Shown here piece after piece: positions 5,352 to 7,198 of a stretch of 7,198 nucleotides of DNA. Under the pieces are notes generated by a model. It searched no databases. It was not told the origin of the DNA and worked only from the letters and a program-made list of their open reading frames with translations. The number at the start of each line of letters is the position of its first letter. The first letter of the stretch is position 1. The position numbers and the translations under genes are program-made. Source of the DNA: [Scytonema hofmanni] UTEX 2349 (lineage in GTDB: Bacteria; Cyanobacteriota; Cyanobacteriia; Cyanobacteriales; Nostocaceae); contig NZ_KK073768.1 in NCBI RefSeq assembly GCF_000582685.1, positions 3,524,934 through 3,532,131 of the forward strand, in the 5' to 3' direction.

Positions 5352-6527
5352 TTAAGCGATGCTACCGCGTTTTCTGGCTTCTTTGTAGGAAGTACCCACA
5401 TTTTTCAAGCCGGCTTTAATCATTTGTTGTTCCAATAAAGCAAAGAAACGCGCTTTATCACCACCTTTGACCACAGCTTGATTATGCGCTTCGGCGATCG
5501 CTACTGGATAGCCATATCCTTTCTGCACTTGTGCTAACATCAATCCTAATGCTTGGTCTAACATAGTTGTATTTTCTGCTACCCATGCGGGAACTTCTAT
5601 CCGAGCAATTTCAGTACCAACATGGACATAGCAAAAGTAAATTTTTTGGTCTTCATACTGTTCTAAAATATGGGCATTACTACGCCATAAATTACTGCGT
5701 TGTCCTGGTTTGAGTTGAGTTGACCAAAGTGTAGTATCTCGTAAAGGTTCAAATATTTTACAAGGTACTTCTTCTAATTGATTAGGGCAGAAAGTTTTAC
5801 AATCGGGAACTGGATGAGAACAAGCTGTTAAACGTAAAAAGTTCATCGCTTCAATGTTGCGAGAAGCGCTGAGATAACCCATGATGGGAATTTCAGCAGA
5901 GCGCATTTGTTTCCATGCTTCGAGGATAGGGGGTAAAATGCGATCGCGTGCTTCCCCAGGCAACTGTTCCAAAAACCAGTAAACTAACGAACCATCCACC
6001 ATCGCTAATGTTGGTGCTTGCGTCTTTTCTTCACAAGCAAGTTCTGCTAACACAGTTGTTTCACTGGCAGTGCGTCGATAACCCATCCATTCTTCGGTGC
6101 GAATTCCCCATTGCCGCGACATATATAAATCTTCTGGGCGGTAAAATACTTCTGGTAAACTATCTAAAATCGGGTGAAGATTTTGTCCGTAATGCAAAAC
6201 GACTCTACCGATGTTGAGAAGATAGCAGTAAGCAATTTCGTGATGGTTGGGGGCAATTTGGGAACCGTCGGTAGCAATAACAGTATGTACCTTCGGTGGA
6301 GTTGGGATATCGATACAACTGTCTAATGGCTCAACTGGTGTAGCATTAGAAAAGATAATGCGATCGCGCCATTTTTCCTGTCGCTCTACTAAATCATCTT
6401 GACAATCATAAGCATTTTTTAGATGTTGTTGCGCTAATTCTAAACGCTGACGACTTGCAGCAACTTCTAAAGTCAGATGCTGACTTAAACCTTGCATTTG
6501 TCGCGCTAATTGTGTAAGGTCAAGCAT
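5352..6527 (-). CDS. nurA: DNA double-strand break repair nuclease NurA
   Basis: The 391-aa product fits the NurA family at about full length. An N-terminal coiled coil (about 5-55) precedes the first acidic motif, 'VIATDGSQI' (Asp87). Next come 'TLAMVDGSLVYW' (Asp178), 'YFCYVHVGTEIARIEVP' (about 297-313) and 'PVAIAEAHNQAVV' with His348. Family members are manganese-dependent single-strand endonucleases and 5'-3' exonucleases that resect DNA ends with the HerA helicase, in the cytoplasm. No herA is next to it here. The ATG at 6527 matches the usual start; no clear ribosome binding site is seen. The C-terminus (KEARKRGSIA) looks natural, but the stop codon directly abuts a HigB toxin fragment, so foreign DNA was joined exactly at the 3' end. 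Upstream lie heptamer repeats and a MITE. Confidence 0.88.
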   Translation of the reverse strand: MLDLTQLARQMQGLSQHLTLEVAASRQRLELAQQHLKNAYDCQDDLVERQEKWRDRIIFSNATPVEPLDSCIDIPTPPKVHTVIATDGSQIAPNHHEIAYCYLLNIGRVVLHYGQNLHPILDSLPEVFYRPEDLYMSRQWGIRTEEWMGYRRTASETTVLAELACEEKTQAPTLAMVDGSLVYWFLEQLPGEARDRILPPILEAWKQMRSAEIPIMGYLSASRNIEAMNFLRLTACSHPVPDCKTFCPNQLEEVPCKIFEPLRDTTLWSTQLKPGQRSNLWRSNAHILEQYEDQKIYFCYVHVGTEIARIEVPAWVAENTTMLDQALGLMLAQVQKGYGYPVAIAEAHNQAVVKGGDKARFFALLEQQMIKAGLKNVGTSYKEARKRGSIA

Positions 6528-6551
6528 AAAGTTTTGCTATTTGTTGTTTGA

Positions 6552-6607
6552 TAGTTGTTAGTTGTTAGTTGTTAGTTGTTAGTTGTTAGTTGTTAGTTGT
6601 TAGTTGT
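6552..6607. repeat. Heptamer tandem repeat, eight perfect units
   Basis: TAGTTGT is repeated eight times without a change over 56 bases, followed directly by the end of a MITE-like element. Such short heptamer arrays (STRR type) are typical of heterocyst-forming cyanobacteria. The array lies 25 bp before the nurA start codon, so changes in copy number could move or alter its promoter (inference). Confidence 0.92.
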
Positions 6608-6714
6608 TATAGCGTTTCCTAATCACATGAGGTACATCATAGCCCCCTCCTCGCTTGCGGGGAGGGGGTTGGGGGTGGGGTTCTTGTACATCACTCAACC
6701 GAGAACCGCTATAA
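6607..6714. mobile_element. Palindromic MITE-like element, 108 bp
   Basis: The ends TTATAGCG (6607-6614) and CGCTATAA (6707-6714) are perfect inverted repeats. Farther in, GTACATCAT pairs loosely with the TGTACATCA region. The core is a strong hairpin, CCCCCTCCTCGC (6643-6654) with GCGGGGAGGGGG (6657-6668), pairing throughout except for one G-T, with a two-base loop. There is no coding frame. The core resembles the GC-rich arms of the element at 3660-3813 (CCTCCCCGCAAGC, GGGGTTCTT), so the two may be related. The left end overlaps the last heptamer repeat by one base. Its hairpin separates the divergent nurA and NACHT-like genes. Confidence 0.72.
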
Positions 6715-6768
6715 GGCGAGATAGCGGCAAGAGCGAGGGTTTTGAAATATGTTGGTAATCACAAAGGC

Positions 6769-6799
6769 TTCCAGCCTGAGGGCATAATATTTGTATAAT
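6769..6799 (+). promoter_or_regulatory. Possible promoter of the partial NACHT-like gene
   Basis: TATAAT at 6794-6799 is a perfect -10 hexamer. TTCCAG at 6769-6774 is a poor -35 at a 19-base distance and overlaps a small hairpin, AGGCT-TCC-AGCCT (6765-6777). The leader to the ATG would be about 65 bases. A second AT-rich candidate, GTATATAC, lies at about 6834-6841. The stretch 6715-6870 holds no other feature I can support. Confidence 0.35.
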
Positions 6800-6870
6800 C
6801 AACCATAAATTCGGAAACATTCATTAAGCTAGTGTATATACTCGTAGTCAAAATCTAAACAGACACCAGC

Positions 6871-7198
6871 ATGATAGTTGAATGGTTCACCACCTGGATA
6901 GCTACAAAAGCAGTTGGATTTCTCGTCAAGACTATTATCAGCAAAGAATTTGTCGAAGATTTAGTCAAAGACTACGCTAAAGATTTTTTCAAAAGTATCT
7001 TAAATAATGCCGTAACCGCACCCTTCAAACAAGAACCCCTTCAGAAAGCTGAAGTTATGGCACTGGCAGAATTTGTGCAACTGATGCAGCAAGATTTAGA
7101 AGATGGTGAGCTTGCTGAAGATGACATCAAAAAGTATACGCAACCGATAAAGCAGTTTATCAAGAATCAAGAAGTCAAACAAATTTTGGGAAATGCCT
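6871..7198 (+). CDS. N-terminus of a probable NACHT-type NTPase, cut by the window end
   Basis: An ATG at 6871 opens a frame that stays open for 109 codons to the edge. It reads MIVEWFTTWIATKAVGFLVK, then a helical, Lys/Asp-rich stretch 'EFVEDLVKDYAKDFFKSIL', 'EPLQKAEVMALAEFVQLMQQDLEDG' and 'DDIKKYTQPIKQFI'. N-termini of this pattern (VEW.T.WA...AVGF, AKDF.KD, EFL.L.QQ.LED, QYI.PLKQFI) stand in front of NACHT domains in many large cyanobacterial proteins, as I recall them. These are STAND-class NTPases often tied to defence or signalling, usually with HEAT or other repeats behind. The P-loop itself would lie beyond the window, so the NTPase is predicted, not seen. No ribosome binding site is evident. 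It diverges from nurA. Confidence 0.65.
   Translation, partial: MIVEWFTTWIATKAVGFLVKTIISKEFVEDLVKDYAKDFFKSILNNAVTAPFKQEPLQKAEVMALAEFVQLMQQDLEDGELAEDDIKKYTQPIKQFIKNQEVKQILGNA

Noticed and set aside
5948..6217. Plus-strand 89-aa frame inside nurA
   Set aside because: It is the complement of conserved nurA codons with no recognisable domain.
6552..6607. Heptamer array as a CRISPR or plasmid iteron set
   Set aside because: The units are contiguous with no spacers, only seven bases long, and no replication gene is near.

Overview
The window looks like chromosomal or plasmid DNA of a filamentous, Nostoc-like cyanobacterium. About ten full copies of the HIP1 octamer GCGATCGC occur in 7.2 kb (for example near 3133, 4203, 4426, 4561, 5157, 5186, 5940 and 6360). 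A cyanobacterial-type NurA nuclease, a cyanobacterial small membrane protein, heptamer tandem repeats and several palindromic MITE-like elements point the same way. The genus is an inference.

Layout. 2-886 (+) encodes a DUF4349 lipoprotein. Its stop codon coincides with the left end of a 165-bp MITE (886-1050). Directly behind the MITE lies a 56-bp remnant of the 3' end of the gene at 3053-3532. A minus-strand two-gene operon follows: a small 159-aa helical protein (3532-3053), then a 619-aa coiled-coil/HEAT-like protein (3049-1190). They are separated by 3 bp, and their first ~50 residues align without gaps. From 3533 to 5351 the DNA is mostly gene debris and palindromes: a second MITE-like element, a large nested palindrome, a broken MazE-type antitoxin, a truncated Uma2-type nuclease gene, one intact small membrane protein gene (4834-5133, +), and the remains of a HigB/HigA toxin-antitoxin pair fused onto the 3' end of nurA. 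nurA itself (6527-5352, -) is intact. Upstream of it come eight heptamer repeats and a third MITE-like element, and then the start of a plus-strand gene (6871 to the window end) whose N-terminus resembles that of large cyanobacterial NACHT-type NTPases.

Working together. The most interesting unit is the pair at 1190-3532. It has a shared N-terminal helical module, translational coupling, a HEAT-type scaffold without a visible NTPase, and a decayed extra copy of the small partner's C-terminus on the far side of the large gene. This resembles modular cyanobacterial conflict or signalling proteins in which adaptor-like domains are shared between neighbours; that function is an inference. The NACHT-like start at the right edge and the toxin-antitoxin remnants make this an accessory, defence-rich neighbourhood. 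DUF4349, the small membrane protein and NurA look like ordinary resident genes.
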